DNA of 64,000 bases from Caldimonas thermodepolymerans (GTDB lineage: Bacteria > Pseudomonadota > Gammaproteobacteria > Burkholderiales > Burkholderiaceae_C): the NCBI RefSeq assembly GCF_015476235.1, contig NZ_CP064338.1, positions 1,860,001 to 1,924,000 on the forward strand. Direction: 5' to 3'. A program made the position numbers and the translations under genes. Below the pieces are notes generated by a model. It worked only from the letters and a program-made list of their open reading frames with translations. It was not told the DNA's origin and searched no databases. Positions 33,797 to 45,304 of the stretch are shown piece by piece. Position 1 is the stretch's first letter. Each line of letters begins with the position of its first letter.

Positions 33797-35440
33797 ATGT
33801 ACGCGAAGTTCTTCGGACTCAAGCAAGAACCGTTTTCGATCGCGCCCGATCCACGTTACCTCTTCATGAGCGAACGCCATCGGGAGGCGCTCGCGCACCT
33901 GCTGTACGGCGTGCGCGGCGGGGGCGGCTTCGTGCTGCTGAGCGGCGAGATCGGCGCCGGCAAGACCACCGTGTGCCGCTGCTTCCTCGAGAAGATCCCC
34001 AAGCGCTGCAACGTCGCCTACATCTTCAATCCCAAGCTCACGGTCGAGGAGCTGCTCCAGGCCGTGTGCGAGGAGTTCCGCATCCCGCTGCCCGAAGGCG
34101 GCCAGCGGGCGCTGACGGTGAAGGACTACGTCGACCGGCTCAACGAGTTCCTGCTGCGCACGCACGCCGTCGGACAGAACAACGTCCTGATCATCGACGA
34201 GGCCCAGAACCTTTCGGCCGACGTGCTCGAGCAGCTGCGCCTGCTGACCAACCTCGAGACCAGCGAGCGCAAGCTGTTGCAGATCATCCTGATCGGCCAG
34301 CCCGAGCTGCGCACCATGCTGGCGCGGCCCGAGCTGGAGCAGCTGGCGCAGCGCGTCGTCGCCCGTTTCCACCTGGACGCGCTGTCCGAGGCGGAGACCG
34401 AGCAGTACATCCGCCACCGGCTTGCGGTGGCCGGCATGGAGCGGCCGGTGCCGTTCGACCGCGGCGCGCTCCGGCGTATCCACGAGCTCTCGCGTGGCGT
34501 GCCCCGCCGCATCAACCTGCTGTGCGACCGTGCGCTGCTGGGGGCCTACGCGAGCGGGCGCAGCCGCGTCGACGAGCGCATCGTCGAGCAGGCCGCGCGC
34601 GAGGTCTTCGGTGCGCCGCGCAAGACGGCGTCGCGGCCGGTGCGCCGCATGGTGGCGGTCGGTGCGGTGGGCGTGGTCGCCGGTGCCGCGCTGATGGCCG
34701 CGATCGGCTACGCGATGCGCGGTACCGGCAAGCCCGTCGCGGCCATCGCGGCGGCCGCGCCCGCACCGGTGGCTTCGGCGGCGTCCGCCGGCCTGGCCCC
34801 GCGCGCCTCGGCGCCCGCGGTGCCGGCCGCAGCGGCGCGGCCGCAGGAAGACCTGCCGCCACGCGGCACCTTCAAGGCGCTGATCCCGGACGAACAGGAA
34901 GCCTGGCGCCAGCTGGCCGCGGCCTGGCAGCTGCAGCTCGGTCCGCGCGGCGACGCCTGCCAGGCGGCTCAGCGCCAGGGGGTGCACTGCTACCGCACGG
35001 CACGCAGCACCCTGGCGCAGATCCGGCTGCTCGACCGGCCGGGCATCCTGACTCTCGACGACGGCAGCCGCGACGGCGGGCGCGTGCTGCTGACCCGGCT
35101 GACCGCCGAGGAAGCGGTGCTGCGCGTGGGCGACATCGCGCACACCGTGCCGCTGTCGGCGCTGGCCCAGGTGTGGCGCGGCGACTTCGCCACCTTCTGG
35201 CGCGCGCCGGCCGGCTACGACAACAAGGCGGTCTCGGACCGCGGCCCGGTGGCCGAATGGCTGGCTCAGCAGCTCGCGAAGGTGCCCGGCCTGCCCAGCG
35301 AAGGCCCGCTGCGCGCGCGCATCCAGGCGTTCCAGCTGGCCGAAGGGCTGGAGGCCGACGGGCTGGCGGGACCGGTCACGTTCATGCAGCTCAACCGCGT
35401 GATCGGCGTCGACGAGCCGCGCCTGCAGGGAGTGCACTGA
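33797..35440 (+). CDS. gspA: GspA/ExeA-like ATPase with peptidoglycan-binding C-terminus
   Basis: A 547-residue protein. The AAA-type ATPase domain (about 1-270) has Walker A GEIGAGKT (50-57) and Walker B VLIIDEAQNL (about 130-139). A membrane helix follows (about 290-310), then an Ala-rich linker and a periplasmic part ending in a peptidoglycan-binding-like segment (about 485-535, RIQAFQLAEGLEADGLAGP). GspA works with GspB to insert the type II secretion secretin through the cell wall. The gspB start shares one base with its stop. No other gsp gene is in the window. Confidence 0.88.
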   Translation: MYAKFFGLKQEPFSIAPDPRYLFMSERHREALAHLLYGVRGGGGFVLLSGEIGAGKTTVCRCFLEKIPKRCNVAYIFNPKLTVEELLQAVCEEFRIPLPEGGQRALTVKDYVDRLNEFLLRTHAVGQNNVLIIDEAQNLSADVLEQLRLLTNLETSERKLLQIILIGQPELRTMLARPELEQLAQRVVARFHLDALSEAETEQYIRHRLAVAGMERPVPFDRGALRRIHELSRGVPRRINLLCDRALLGAYASGRSRVDERIVEQAAREVFGAPRKTASRPVRRMVAVGAVGVVAGAALMAAIGYAMRGTGKPVAAIAAAAPAPVASAASAGLAPRASAPAVPAAAARPQEDLPPRGTFKALIPDEQEAWRQLAAAWQLQLGPRGDACQAAQRQGVHCYRTARSTLAQIRLLDRPGILTLDDGSRDGGRVLLTRLTAEEAVLRVGDIAHTVPLSALAQVWRGDFATFWRAPAGYDNKAVSDRGPVAEWLAQQLAKVPGLPSEGPLRARIQAFQLAEGLEADGLAGPVTFMQLNRVIGVDEPRLQGVH

Positions 35441-36141
35441 TGTCCTACATCCTCGAAGCCTTGCGGCGGGCCGAGGCCGAGCGCGAACGCGGCGCGGTGC
35501 CGGGCCTGCATTCGCACACGGCGCCGCCGCCCGCAGGCGAGGCACCCGCGTCGCTGGCCGCGCGCCCCTGGGCCTGGATCGGCGTGGGCGCAGCCGTCGG
35601 CCTGCTCGTGCCGCTGGCCGCATGGTGGTTCTGGGGGAGCCAGCCCCAAGCGACCGGGGTCGTGGCGGCCCCGCCTGCCGCACCGGCGTCCCCCGCCCTG
35701 CCCCCGGCCCCGCCGGCGCGCGAGGCGGCCGCTCCCGTGCCGCGGGACCCGGCGCCGCCCGTGGTGGCCATCGCGCCGCCGGTGGTGGAGCGGGTCGCCC
35801 CTCCGCCACCACCGCCCGCCCCTGCCCCGGTCCCGGCCCAACCTGCCGCTGCCACGCCGGCCGCGCCGTCGCCCGCAGCTGCCGAGCCGGCACCGCCCCC
35901 GACCACCGAGGCGAGGATCTACCGGCAGGCCGAGCTGCCCGACGAGGTGCGCCGCAACCTGCCGGCCCTGACGGTGAACGGGTCGGTGTACTCGCCCCTG
36001 CGGGCCGACCGCCTGCTGATCCTCAACGGCCGGCCGGTGCGCGAAGGCGAAGCGGTGGCCCAGGACCTCACGCTGGAGGAGATCCGGCTCAAGAGCGCGG
36101 TGCTACGCTATCGCGACTACCGCTACACGATCGACTACTGA
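35440..36141 (+). CDS. gspB: GspB-like protein
   Basis: A 233-residue protein with the N-terminal motif MSYILEALRRAEAERERG typical of GspB, a membrane helix (about 45-65), a long Pro/Ala-rich spacer across the periplasm (about 70-155) and a C-terminal domain (about 160-233) ending YRDYRYTIDY. It partners with GspA. The gene is translationally coupled to gspA (TGATG) and its last 7 bases overlap the end of the convergent dehydrogenase gene. Confidence 0.88.
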   Translation: MSYILEALRRAEAERERGAVPGLHSHTAPPPAGEAPASLAARPWAWIGVGAAVGLLVPLAAWWFWGSQPQATGVVAAPPAAPASPALPPAPPAREAAAPVPRDPAPPVVAIAPPVVERVAPPPPPPAPAPVPAQPAAATPAAPSPAAAEPAPPPTTEARIYRQAELPDEVRRNLPALTVNGSVYSPLRADRLLILNGRPVREGEAVAQDLTLEEIRLKSAVLRYRDYRYTIDY

Positions 36142-38573
36142 CCGGAACGCGGCAGCGCATACGCGATGACGTGGTCGCCGGCCTGGGTGCCGAGCGAACC
36201 GTGGCCGCCCGCCACCACCAGCAGGTACTGCCGCCCGTCCTCGCCCAGGTAGCTCATCGGGGTGGCCTGGCCGCCGGCCGGCAGGCGTTGCGTCCACAGC
36301 TCGCGCCCGGTGGCCAGCTCGTAGCCGCGCACGTAGTAGTCCAGCGTCCCGGAGAGGAACGCGACGCCGCCTGCGGTGACCAGCGGCCCGCCCAGCGAGG
36401 GCACGCCCATGCGGAACGGCAGCGGCACGGGCGAGCTGTCGCGCACCGTGCCGTTGCGGTGCTTCCAGATCACCTCGCCGGTACGCAGGTCCACCAGCGC
36501 GACATGGCCCCAGGGCGGCGCCTGGCACGGGATGCCGAGCGGCGAGGTGAACGCGCCCATCTTCACCGCATAGGGCGCGCCGAAGTTCTCGTTCAGCGCG
36601 GGCAGCGGCTCGACGGGCTGCTGGCCCTGCACGTGCAGCGAGGTGTCGTCGCGCCGTCGCACCAGCTGCGAGGTGAAGGCCAGGTAGGCCGGCGTGGTGA
36701 ACGCCACCTGCTGCACCGGGTCGACCGCGATGCCGCCCCAGTTGAACACGCCGAAGTTGCCGGGATAGACCAGCGTGCCCTCCAGCGACGGCGGCGTATA
36801 GCGTCCCTCGTAGCGCAGCCGGCGGAAGGCGATGCGGCAGTACAGCTGGTCGAACAGGGTCGTGCCCCACATGTCGCGCTCGCGCAGCGGCTCGGGTTCG
36901 AACGACAGCGCCGAGACCGGCTGGGTCGGCGCGGTGCGGTCGTCTTCGACCGCGCCTTGCGGGACGGGCCGCTCTTCCACCGGCAGCAGCGGACGGCCGT
37001 CGCGCCGGTCGAGCACGAACAGCTCGCCCTGCTTGGTCGGCTGCACCAGCGCCGGCACGCGCTCGCCGTCGATGGTCAGGTCCACCAGCGTGGGCTGCGA
37101 GGGCACGTCGTAGTCCCACAGGTCGTGGTGCACGGTCTGGAAGTGCCAGCGCACCTTGCCGGTGGCCAGATCCAGCGCGACCACGGAGGACCCGTAGCGC
37201 TCGACGTCCTCGCTGCGCTGCCCGCCCCACTGGTCCGGCGGCTGGTTGCCCAGCGGCACGTAGACCAGGCCGAGCTCGGTGTCGACGCTGGAGATGGACC
37301 AGCTGTTGGGCGAGCTCGGCGTGTAGGTGGCGTCGGGCGCGATCGGCTCGGTGGCCTCGGGCCGCGCCGGGTCCCAGTTCCAGACCAGCGCGCCGGTGCG
37401 CACGTCGAAGGCGCGGATCACGCCCGAGGGCTCGTTGGTGCTGACGTTGTCCAGCACCGTGCCGCCGACCACGACCACGCGGTCGGTCACCACCACCGGC
37501 GAGGTCGAGTAGTAGCCGCCCGCCCGCTTGTTCGGCATGTTGGCCCACAGGTCGATCTGGCCGGTGCCGCCACCGAAGCTGCGGCAGACCTGCCCGTCGT
37601 CCGGGTTCAGCGCGATCAGGCGCCCGTCGGCCGTGGGCATGAACAGCTTCGCCGGGCAGTCGTCCGTGGCCGGCGCGTCTTCCGCCGCGACGGGCTGGGA
37701 GCCGGAGCCGACCGGCGCACGCCCGGTGGCCGCGGGCGTCGCGGCGGTCCCTGGTGGCAGGTAGGACAGTCCGCGGCAGGTCAGGTGCTGCAACGCCAGC
37801 TCGCCTTCGATGCGCGGGTTGAAGCGCCAGACCTCGGCACCGGTGGTCGCATCGAGGGCCACCACCTGCTGGTGCGGCGTGCACAGGAACAGGCGGTTGC
37901 CGACCTTGAGCGGCGTGACCTCGAAGGTGGTTTCCTCCGGGTCGCCCGGCTGGCCCCGCATGTCGCCGGTGCGGAAGTGCCAGGCGACTTCGAGCCGCGC
38001 GACGTTCTGCGGCGTGATCTGGTCCAGCGGCGCGTAGCGCTGGCCGTGGCCGGTGCGACCATAGGCATGCCACTCACCGGCCGGCACGGGATCGTCAAGG
38101 GCCGCGGCGTTGCCCTGCAGCGGTGGCAGGCGCCCCTCGATGCGGTGCGGGTCCCGGGCCCACGAGGCCACGGCGACGACGACGAAGGCCAGCAGCGCGA
38201 CCCCCAGCGCGATGCGGCCACCGCGCAGCGCCGGCGGTTCCAGGCGCCGCGCGATCCAGGGCGTGAGCAGCAGCAGGCCGAGCAGGAACGGCACGTTGTT
38301 GCGGATCGCCAGCGGCCACCAGTCCAGGCCGGCTTCCCACAGCGACCAGGCGATGGTCAGCCCCACCAGCGCCGCGAAGCTCCACAGCGCATGGGCGCGG
38401 CGGCGCGCCAGCAGCGCGGCGCCCAGCAGCATCAGCAGACCGGCCGCCAGGTAGTACCAGGCCCCGCCCAGGCTCAGCAGCCAGCCCCCGCCGATGGCCA
38501 GGGCCAGGCCCATGATGACGAGCAGCAGGGTCGTCAGCAGCAACAGCAGGGATGCGTGGGGTCGCACGGGCAT
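36135..38573 (-). CDS. Membrane-bound PQQ-dependent glucose/quinate-type dehydrogenase
   Basis: An 812-residue quinoprotein of the glucose/quinate/shikimate dehydrogenase family. The N-terminus has five membrane helices (about 8-135), followed by the eight-bladed propeller with repeats such as VVALDATTGAEVWRFN and DLATGKVRWHFQTVHHD. It oxidises a sugar or polyol at the periplasmic face and passes electrons to ubiquinone. Start at 38573 is favoured by GGAGG 6 bases before it. Substrate (glucose, quinate, other) is not decided. There is no PQQ synthesis cluster here. Confidence 0.9.
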   Translation of the reverse strand: MPVRPHASLLLLLTTLLLVIMGLALAIGGGWLLSLGGAWYYLAAGLLMLLGAALLARRRAHALWSFAALVGLTIAWSLWEAGLDWWPLAIRNNVPFLLGLLLLTPWIARRLEPPALRGGRIALGVALLAFVVVAVASWARDPHRIEGRLPPLQGNAAALDDPVPAGEWHAYGRTGHGQRYAPLDQITPQNVARLEVAWHFRTGDMRGQPGDPEETTFEVTPLKVGNRLFLCTPHQQVVALDATTGAEVWRFNPRIEGELALQHLTCRGLSYLPPGTAATPAATGRAPVGSGSQPVAAEDAPATDDCPAKLFMPTADGRLIALNPDDGQVCRSFGGGTGQIDLWANMPNKRAGGYYSTSPVVVTDRVVVVGGTVLDNVSTNEPSGVIRAFDVRTGALVWNWDPARPEATEPIAPDATYTPSSPNSWSISSVDTELGLVYVPLGNQPPDQWGGQRSEDVERYGSSVVALDLATGKVRWHFQTVHHDLWDYDVPSQPTLVDLTIDGERVPALVQPTKQGELFVLDRRDGRPLLPVEERPVPQGAVEDDRTAPTQPVSALSFEPEPLRERDMWGTTLFDQLYCRIAFRRLRYEGRYTPPSLEGTLVYPGNFGVFNWGGIAVDPVQQVAFTTPAYLAFTSQLVRRRDDTSLHVQGQQPVEPLPALNENFGAPYAVKMGAFTSPLGIPCQAPPWGHVALVDLRTGEVIWKHRNGTVRDSSPVPLPFRMGVPSLGGPLVTAGGVAFLSGTLDYYVRGYELATGRELWTQRLPAGGQATPMSYLGEDGRQYLLVVAGGHGSLGTQAGDHVIAYALPRSGQ

Positions 38574-38638
38574 CGGTCGCCTCCGTCGGCAGGTGGATGG
38601 TCCCGTCGACGGGCAAATTCGGCGCCTGCCGTGTCGGG

Positions 38639-38962
38639 CTACACGATGCCGGCCAGCGCCTGCGCGATCGCGGCCGCGTCCTGGGGGCGCACCAGCCGCG
38701 TGGTCTCCTGGCCGTCGCGCAGGAAGACCAGCGTCGGCCACAGCTTGACCTTGAAGGCGCGTCCCAGCGGCCGTCCCTTGCCGTCCTCGATCTTCAGGTG
38801 CCGCACCTCGGGATGCGCGGCCAAGGCCTGCGCGATCAGCGGCTGCGCGCCTTGGCACCAGCCGCACCACGGGGCGCCGAACTCGAGCAACAGGGGGCCG
38901 TGGCTGGCGTCGATCTCGGCGCGGGTCGGTTCGGCGATTTCGTACTGGCGGCTCATGGCCAT
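38639..38962 (-). CDS. Thioredoxin-like protein with CGWC active site
   Basis: A 107-residue thioredoxin-fold protein. The active site reads FGAPWCGWCQGAQPLI, so the middle dipeptide is Gly-Trp instead of Gly-Pro of thioredoxin 1. The cis-Pro is in KLWPTLVFLRDG. The start at 38962 has GGAG 7 bases upstream. It has no signal peptide. It lies just upstream of the quinoprotein gene (65 bases) on the same strand and may share its transcript. Confidence 0.87.
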   Translation of the reverse strand: MAMSRQYEIAEPTRAEIDASHGPLLLEFGAPWCGWCQGAQPLIAQALAAHPEVRHLKIEDGKGRPLGRAFKVKLWPTLVFLRDGQETTRLVRPQDAAAIAQALAGIV

Positions 38963-39511
38963 GGCGGCACTCCGGATGGCGTTGTGCGGATCACTTTTCC
39001 GCGGACGGGCAAATTGTGCTCCGGCGATGCTGCGTGCGTGCGGTGGCGCGGGCGGCGCGCCCGGCCGCCTCCGTGCGCCGGCCTGCCGGGGTGAAGGTCC
39101 ATGCCTGCGTCCCGCCTCCCGCGAGCGCTCGCTGCTGCGGATCCCGGGGCGAATCCGGTTCACCCATGGGGTCGACTCTTCGTCGTGAGGATGCGGATCG
39201 GGCCTCGCTTGGACCGGGCCGCTGAGCGCCAGCGACGCGGGCTTCTACCTGTTGATCTCGCGCGAGGAGGCCGGCAGGCCGGTCGGCTTCGGTCGCTGCG
39301 GCGGGCTGGCCACGATGCTCGCGCTGCGGTTGCCGTGGTGGGTGGGACGGCTGCCGCGTCGGGTGCCGCGTGGCGTCGGTGATCGGCTGACACGCGCGGG
39401 CGATCGCGGGCATGTGGGTTGCACGGCAAAGGTGTCGGGACGCCGGACGATTTCGTGGCTCGCCGAGCCCGCCGGTGCCCGTCGATCATCCCACCCTCAC
39501 AGGAGACTCTG
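38963..39511. other. 549-base gap without recognised gene
   Basis: Short frames of 60-90 codons occur on both strands with no ribosome site or family motif. The left edge must contain the thioredoxin-like gene promoter, and the right edge the promoter of the small secreted protein, whose ribosome site AGGAG is at 39501. Confidence 0.4.
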
Positions 39512-39817
39512 ATGACCTCATTGACCAAGCGACTGGCCCTGGCCGCCGCGCTGTCCGCCGCCTTGGGCATGGCCCATGCGCAATCGACCGGCACGCCGGG
39601 CACGGCGCAGGGCTCGGGTGCTGCACCGACCACCCAGCCGGAAGCCGCCACCAATCCGGGCGGCGCTGCCACGCCGGAAGGTCGCGCCATGGGCAACGAA
39701 GCGGCCAGCGGCACCACCGGCACGACGCAGGGCACGCAAGGTATGGACTCGTCGTCCGACAGCATGGGCAGCAGCACGACGATGGAAGAGCGCGCCCCGC
39801 GCGCAGACCGCAACTGA
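39512..39817 (+). CDS. Small secreted low-complexity protein
   Basis: A 101-residue protein with a clear signal peptide (MTSLTKRLALAAALSAALG, cleavage likely after AHA near residue 24). The mature part of about 77 residues is rich in Gly, Ser, Thr, Ala and Gln with no hydrophobic core, hence probably disordered, and it ends in a charged tail. Ribosome site AGGAGA is well placed. Function unknown; similar proteins are often annotated as hypothetical exported proteins in Burkholderiales. Confidence 0.75.
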   Translation: MTSLTKRLALAAALSAALGMAHAQSTGTPGTAQGSGAAPTTQPEAATNPGGAATPEGRAMGNEAASGTTGTTQGTQGMDSSSDSMGSSTTMEERAPRADRN

Positions 39818-39822
39818 CCCTC

Positions 39823-39861
39823 GTCCTGCCGGGCGTGGCCACCCTGCGCGCCCGGCAGGAC
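39823..39861. terminator. Long hairpin between convergent genes
   Basis: A perfect 13-bp stem (39823-39835 with 39849-39861) and a 13-base loop fill the 75-base gap between the secreted-protein gene and the convergent L,D-transpeptidase-like gene. There is no T-run. Position suggests a shared terminator. Confidence 0.5.
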
Positions 39862-39892
39862 CGCACCCGACCGCATGGTCCGGTGCCTGGCA

Positions 39893-40510
39893 TCAGTCCA
39901 GGAAGCCCAGCACCTCGTGCACCGGACGCGTTTCCGGCAGCACGTACACGACCGCATGGCGGGCCCGGAAGGTGGGCTTCAGGACGCGATCGTAGAAGTC
40001 CGCCGGCACGTTGATGCAGCCGTACGAGATGCGGTTGTCGGCAATGGTCGGTGACGCCAGCCGTTCGAGGCGCCGTTCGCGCGGGTTGGTCGCGCGGACG
40101 CGGTGCATCGAAACAGCAGCCTCGTAGTCCACCCAGATGATGTCCTCGCCCTGCACGTTGCGGCCATGCTCGGCCACGAAACGGCCCGCCGGCGTGGTGC
40201 GCTCGTGGGGCCGGATCTCGGACATCCTGCGCTCGCCGATCCCGGGTACGGAATGGTCGCCGCGTGCCAGCCCGAGCAGCACCGGTGCCGTCCCCTGCAC
40301 GCGCCCCAGGGCGTCGTAGACGTGCAGGCGCGCTCCCGTCTTGTCGACGATCGCGAAGGCCATGCCCTGCGCGTCGCCGCTGCGCACCACGGCGTGGGCC
40401 ACCTGCTGCACGACGCGCGCGCGCTCGCCCTCGTCGGCGCGGGACGCCGCCCATGGCAGGCACGCCCCGGCTGCGAGCATCGCCACGGCGCCCAGGTGCT
40501 TGAACGGCAT
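39893..40510 (-). CDS. L,D-transpeptidase (YkuD)-like secreted protein
   Basis: A 205-residue protein with a signal peptide (about 1-25, ending AASRA). The catalytic Cys motif is in RISYGCINVPADFYD (about 170-184), the S-x-G-C-x-N form of YkuD domains. The usual upstream HGT is replaced by a lone His in SMHRVRATN, so activity is likely but not certain. These enzymes crosslink peptidoglycan or attach proteins to it. Start 40510 has GGGGAG 6 bases before it; an ATG 6 bases upstream is too close. It is the second gene after the squalene-synthase-like gene on this strand. Confidence 0.82.
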   Translation of the reverse strand: MPFKHLGAVAMLAAGACLPWAASRADEGERARVVQQVAHAVVRSGDAQGMAFAIVDKTGARLHVYDALGRVQGTAPVLLGLARGDHSVPGIGERRMSEIRPHERTTPAGRFVAEHGRNVQGEDIIWVDYEAAVSMHRVRATNPRERRLERLASPTIADNRISYGCINVPADFYDRVLKPTFRARHAVVYVLPETRPVHEVLGFLD

Positions 40511-40554
40511 CGGCATCTCCCCAAGGTGCGGCATGCGCCGCCCTGCCGCCTCGT

Positions 40555-41583
40555 TCAGCAAGCGGGGTGCCCGTCCAGCGCGCGGCAGGCGGCTTCGACC
40601 TCGGCCCAGGCCCGGTCGAACCAGTGCCGCAGCGCCCGGTCGGACAGGGCGAGCCACACCGAGCGGCCCAGGATGCGGTACACCTCGCCGCGCCGCACCT
40701 TGCTGCGGTGCCCCGGATCGGGCCAGTGCGGGTTGCGCGCGAGCTCGCGCAGGGTGGCCAGGCCGATCATCAGCGGCCAGAGGCTGGCCAGTCGCAGGCG
40801 CAGCGCACGACGCGGGATCGCCAGCACGTACGCCGCGGCCTGCCGGTACAGCGCGAGCGCCTCCAGGCTCAGCCGCCCCAGTGCCGGCAGCGCCTGGGGG
40901 CGCCCGAGCGGCCTGCCTTCCGGTGCGCCGGTGTACGCGCTCGGCAGGTAGCAGCGCCCGGCGGCCAGGTCCTCGCCGCAGTCGCGCAGCACGTTCGTCA
41001 GCTGCAGCGCCTTGCCGTAGTCCACTGCGAGCGCGCTCATCTGCGCGGCGGGCCAGTTGCGCACCGCCGGGCAATGGCGCATGGCCATCGCGGTCCAGAA
41101 CTCGCCGACGCAGCCGGCCACGAGGTAGGTGTAGCGATCGAGTTCGGCGCGTTCGGCCAGCATCACCGGGGTGGCCGCCGTGCCGCCGGCAAAGCGGCGC
41201 AGGTCGTATTCCATCCCGTCGACCAGCGTGCCCAGCACGCGGCGGATCGCGGCCTGGTCTGCCGGGTCCAGGCGTTGCAGCAGCTGCAGTGCCTCGGGCA
41301 GCGCCGCCCACAGGCGGCGTTCGTCGTCCTGCCACGCCGGGGCCGCCGGCGGCAGGACCATGCCCTGCCCCAGGAACGCCGCGCGCAACTGCGCGAGGCC
41401 GGCGAGCCGCACGGCTTCGGGCTGGCCGGGCGTGTCGGCAACCGTGTCGGCCGCCCGCGCGAGCAGGTAAGCCAGGCTGACCGGCGTGCGCAGCCCCGCA
41501 GGCAGCGCCCGCAGGCTGAGATAGAAGGAGCGTGAGACGCGCTGCAGCAGTTCGCCCAGCAGCGCACCGGTGCGGTCGGTCAT
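40555..41583 (-). CDS. Squalene/phytoene synthase-family enzyme
   Basis: A 342-residue trans-isoprenyl diphosphate synthase of the head-to-head type. The two Asp-rich motifs are DTVADT (about 46-51) and DCGED (about 206-210, in NVLRDCGEDLAAG), with the family block DYGKALQLTNVLRD. It condenses two farnesyl or geranylgeranyl diphosphates to squalene or phytoene. Without desaturase or hopanoid genes nearby the product cannot be set; squalene synthase is favoured by length and the lack of carotenoid genes. Confidence 0.85.
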   Translation of the reverse strand: MTDRTGALLGELLQRVSRSFYLSLRALPAGLRTPVSLAYLLARAADTVADTPGQPEAVRLAGLAQLRAAFLGQGMVLPPAAPAWQDDERRLWAALPEALQLLQRLDPADQAAIRRVLGTLVDGMEYDLRRFAGGTAATPVMLAERAELDRYTYLVAGCVGEFWTAMAMRHCPAVRNWPAAQMSALAVDYGKALQLTNVLRDCGEDLAAGRCYLPSAYTGAPEGRPLGRPQALPALGRLSLEALALYRQAAAYVLAIPRRALRLRLASLWPLMIGLATLRELARNPHWPDPGHRSKVRRGEVYRILGRSVWLALSDRALRHWFDRAWAEVEAACRALDGHPAC

Positions 41584-41638
41584 CGGCGATCGGCGTGAGG
41601 CCGCCCATGCGGCCGGCGCATTCTCGCCGATGCGGTGT

Positions 41639-42916
41639 TCAGATGGCGTAGCGTCCGCCGTCGAGCGCTTGCCTGGCGACCAGGAAGGCCGCGGCGTTCC
41701 AGCTCTGGCCGGCCATGCCGCACGGCTGCAGCGTGCGGCCGTGGAACCACTCGGTGAAGCGCCAGTCGTCCAGGCTCAGTGCCTGCGCCAGCTTGCCAAG
41801 CTCCTGCTGCGCCTGGTCGCGCTTGCCGAGCTGGGCCAGCGCCAGGGTCCAGAAGCCGCCGACGAACGGCCAGATGCCGCCGTTGTGGTACTGGTGCGGA
41901 TGGTTCTGCCGGTGCCGGCCCATGTAGGCGCGCCACAGCGGATCGCGCGGGGACAGCGGGTCCACCACCACCCGCACCGGATAGGGGTCGGCCACGCGTG
42001 CCCGCGACAGCGCCTGCACGATGCCTTCGGCCATCGAGTCGCCGGCCAGGCCGTAGAGGATGGCCAGCACGTTGCCGAACACGTCGCCCTCGTTGCCGGC
42101 GAAGGACAGGTTCACGAAGCTGAGGTACAGGTCCGGGTTGCGCCGGCCGCGACGCGCGTAGTGGCCCAGCAGGCGGCTGCGCCGGTAGTCGGGCAGGTCG
42201 CGCCGGAACGGGTGGAACAGGTGGTTGAAGTGGTCGTGCGTCTCCTCCTGCCGCGGCAGGTCGTACAGGCGCTTGACGCGGTACCACAGCGCGTTGGTGT
42301 AGAGCACGAAGCCCGAGCGCGGCATGATGTCGGCCCAGTCGCTGGCCTCGTTCTGCTGCAGCAGGAAGAAGCGCTGGTGCTCCTGCGCCTGCAGCCAGGC
42401 GATCGCCTTGCGCACCTGGGGCTCCCAGCCGCCCTGCGCCTCGCACAGCGGGCTGTGGCGCCGCAGGTGGTCGACCGCGATGAGCCACCACAGTGTCGCG
42501 TCGATGCAGCCCAGGTACCAGAAATCCGCATCCTGCCCTTCCGGGTCGACGTACTTGGGGATCTGGCCGTTGGGCGCCTGCGCGCGCGCCAGCGCATCGA
42601 TGCTGGCCAGCGCGCCGCGCTCCAGCGGTTCGACCCCGCTGCCGGCCATCGCCAGCACGCAGATCGCGGCGTCGCGGCCGAAGATGCGCGTGTAGCGGCG
42701 CGCCTCGGCCGCCTCGGTGGGGCTGGCCGCGAGGATGCCCTGCGGCGTCAGGTTGTCCTGCAGCAGCCGCAGCGACTCGACGGCGCAGCGGTCGAGCAGG
42801 TTGGGCGAGCCGGCCAGGCCCGCAGGCCGCAGCACGCGCGCCGGGCCGGCGACCGCCTCGGGGGCCGGTCCCGGGCGGGCAGCCGCGTCGCGGCTCGGGA
42901 GGATCTGCGGGTTCAT
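41639..42916 (-). CDS. Alpha-toroid glycoside hydrolase, amylo-alpha-1,6-glucosidase-like
   Basis: A 425-residue (alpha/alpha)6-barrel-type glycosidase. Segments such as YTRIFGRDAAICVLAMAGSG near residue 75 and NGGIWPFVGGFWTLALAQLG near 355 are those of the GH15/GH63/GH100-like clan, often annotated as glycogen debranching or amylo-1,6-glucosidase. The exact specificity (alpha-1,6 of limit dextrin, or a disaccharide) is open. The start is set by AGGAA before the ATG at 42916. It lies 144 bases downstream of glgX on the same strand, so alpha-glucan breakdown is the probable context. Confidence 0.78.
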   Translation of the reverse strand: MNPQILPSRDAAARPGPAPEAVAGPARVLRPAGLAGSPNLLDRCAVESLRLLQDNLTPQGILAASPTEAAEARRYTRIFGRDAAICVLAMAGSGVEPLERGALASIDALARAQAPNGQIPKYVDPEGQDADFWYLGCIDATLWWLIAVDHLRRHSPLCEAQGGWEPQVRKAIAWLQAQEHQRFFLLQQNEASDWADIMPRSGFVLYTNALWYRVKRLYDLPRQEETHDHFNHLFHPFRRDLPDYRRSRLLGHYARRGRRNPDLYLSFVNLSFAGNEGDVFGNVLAILYGLAGDSMAEGIVQALSRARVADPYPVRVVVDPLSPRDPLWRAYMGRHRQNHPHQYHNGGIWPFVGGFWTLALAQLGKRDQAQQELGKLAQALSLDDWRFTEWFHGRTLQPCGMAGQSWNAAAFLVARQALDGGRYAI

Positions 42917-43060
42917 GGTCGTTCCTGGCACATGGACTGCAGACCAGTTTAGGGAGGGTTTGGCGCACCGCCACCCCCGGATGGGGTGCGCGCGCCCTGC
43001 GCGTGACCCATTCAACGGCCGGATGTCACGCGTTGGCCGTGCGTTGCATGCGGCGGTGCC

Positions 43061-45220
<2,160 letters not shown>

Positions 45221-45277
45221 GGTCGGCCTGTGTGGTGATGCTGCGAAAGACGTTGCGTGCTGCGCCCGCGCTGCCTG

Positions 45278-45300
45278 CCGGCCCCGGGGCGCCGGGCCGG
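45278..45300 (-). terminator. GC hairpin before glgX
   Basis: CCGGCCC and GGGCCGG form a perfect 7-bp stem around a 9-base loop in the gap between the channel-like gene and glgX. It may attenuate readthrough into glgX. No T-run. Confidence 0.35.
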
Positions 45301-45304
45301 GCTG

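Noticed and set aside
35622-39188. An 1188-codon plus-strand frame opposite the quinoprotein dehydrogenase
   Set aside because: Shadow of the dehydrogenase gene; no motif and no start signal.
39016-39511. Short frames between the thioredoxin-like gene and the small secreted protein
   Set aside because: No start signal, no motif and mutually overlapping; reported as a gap.
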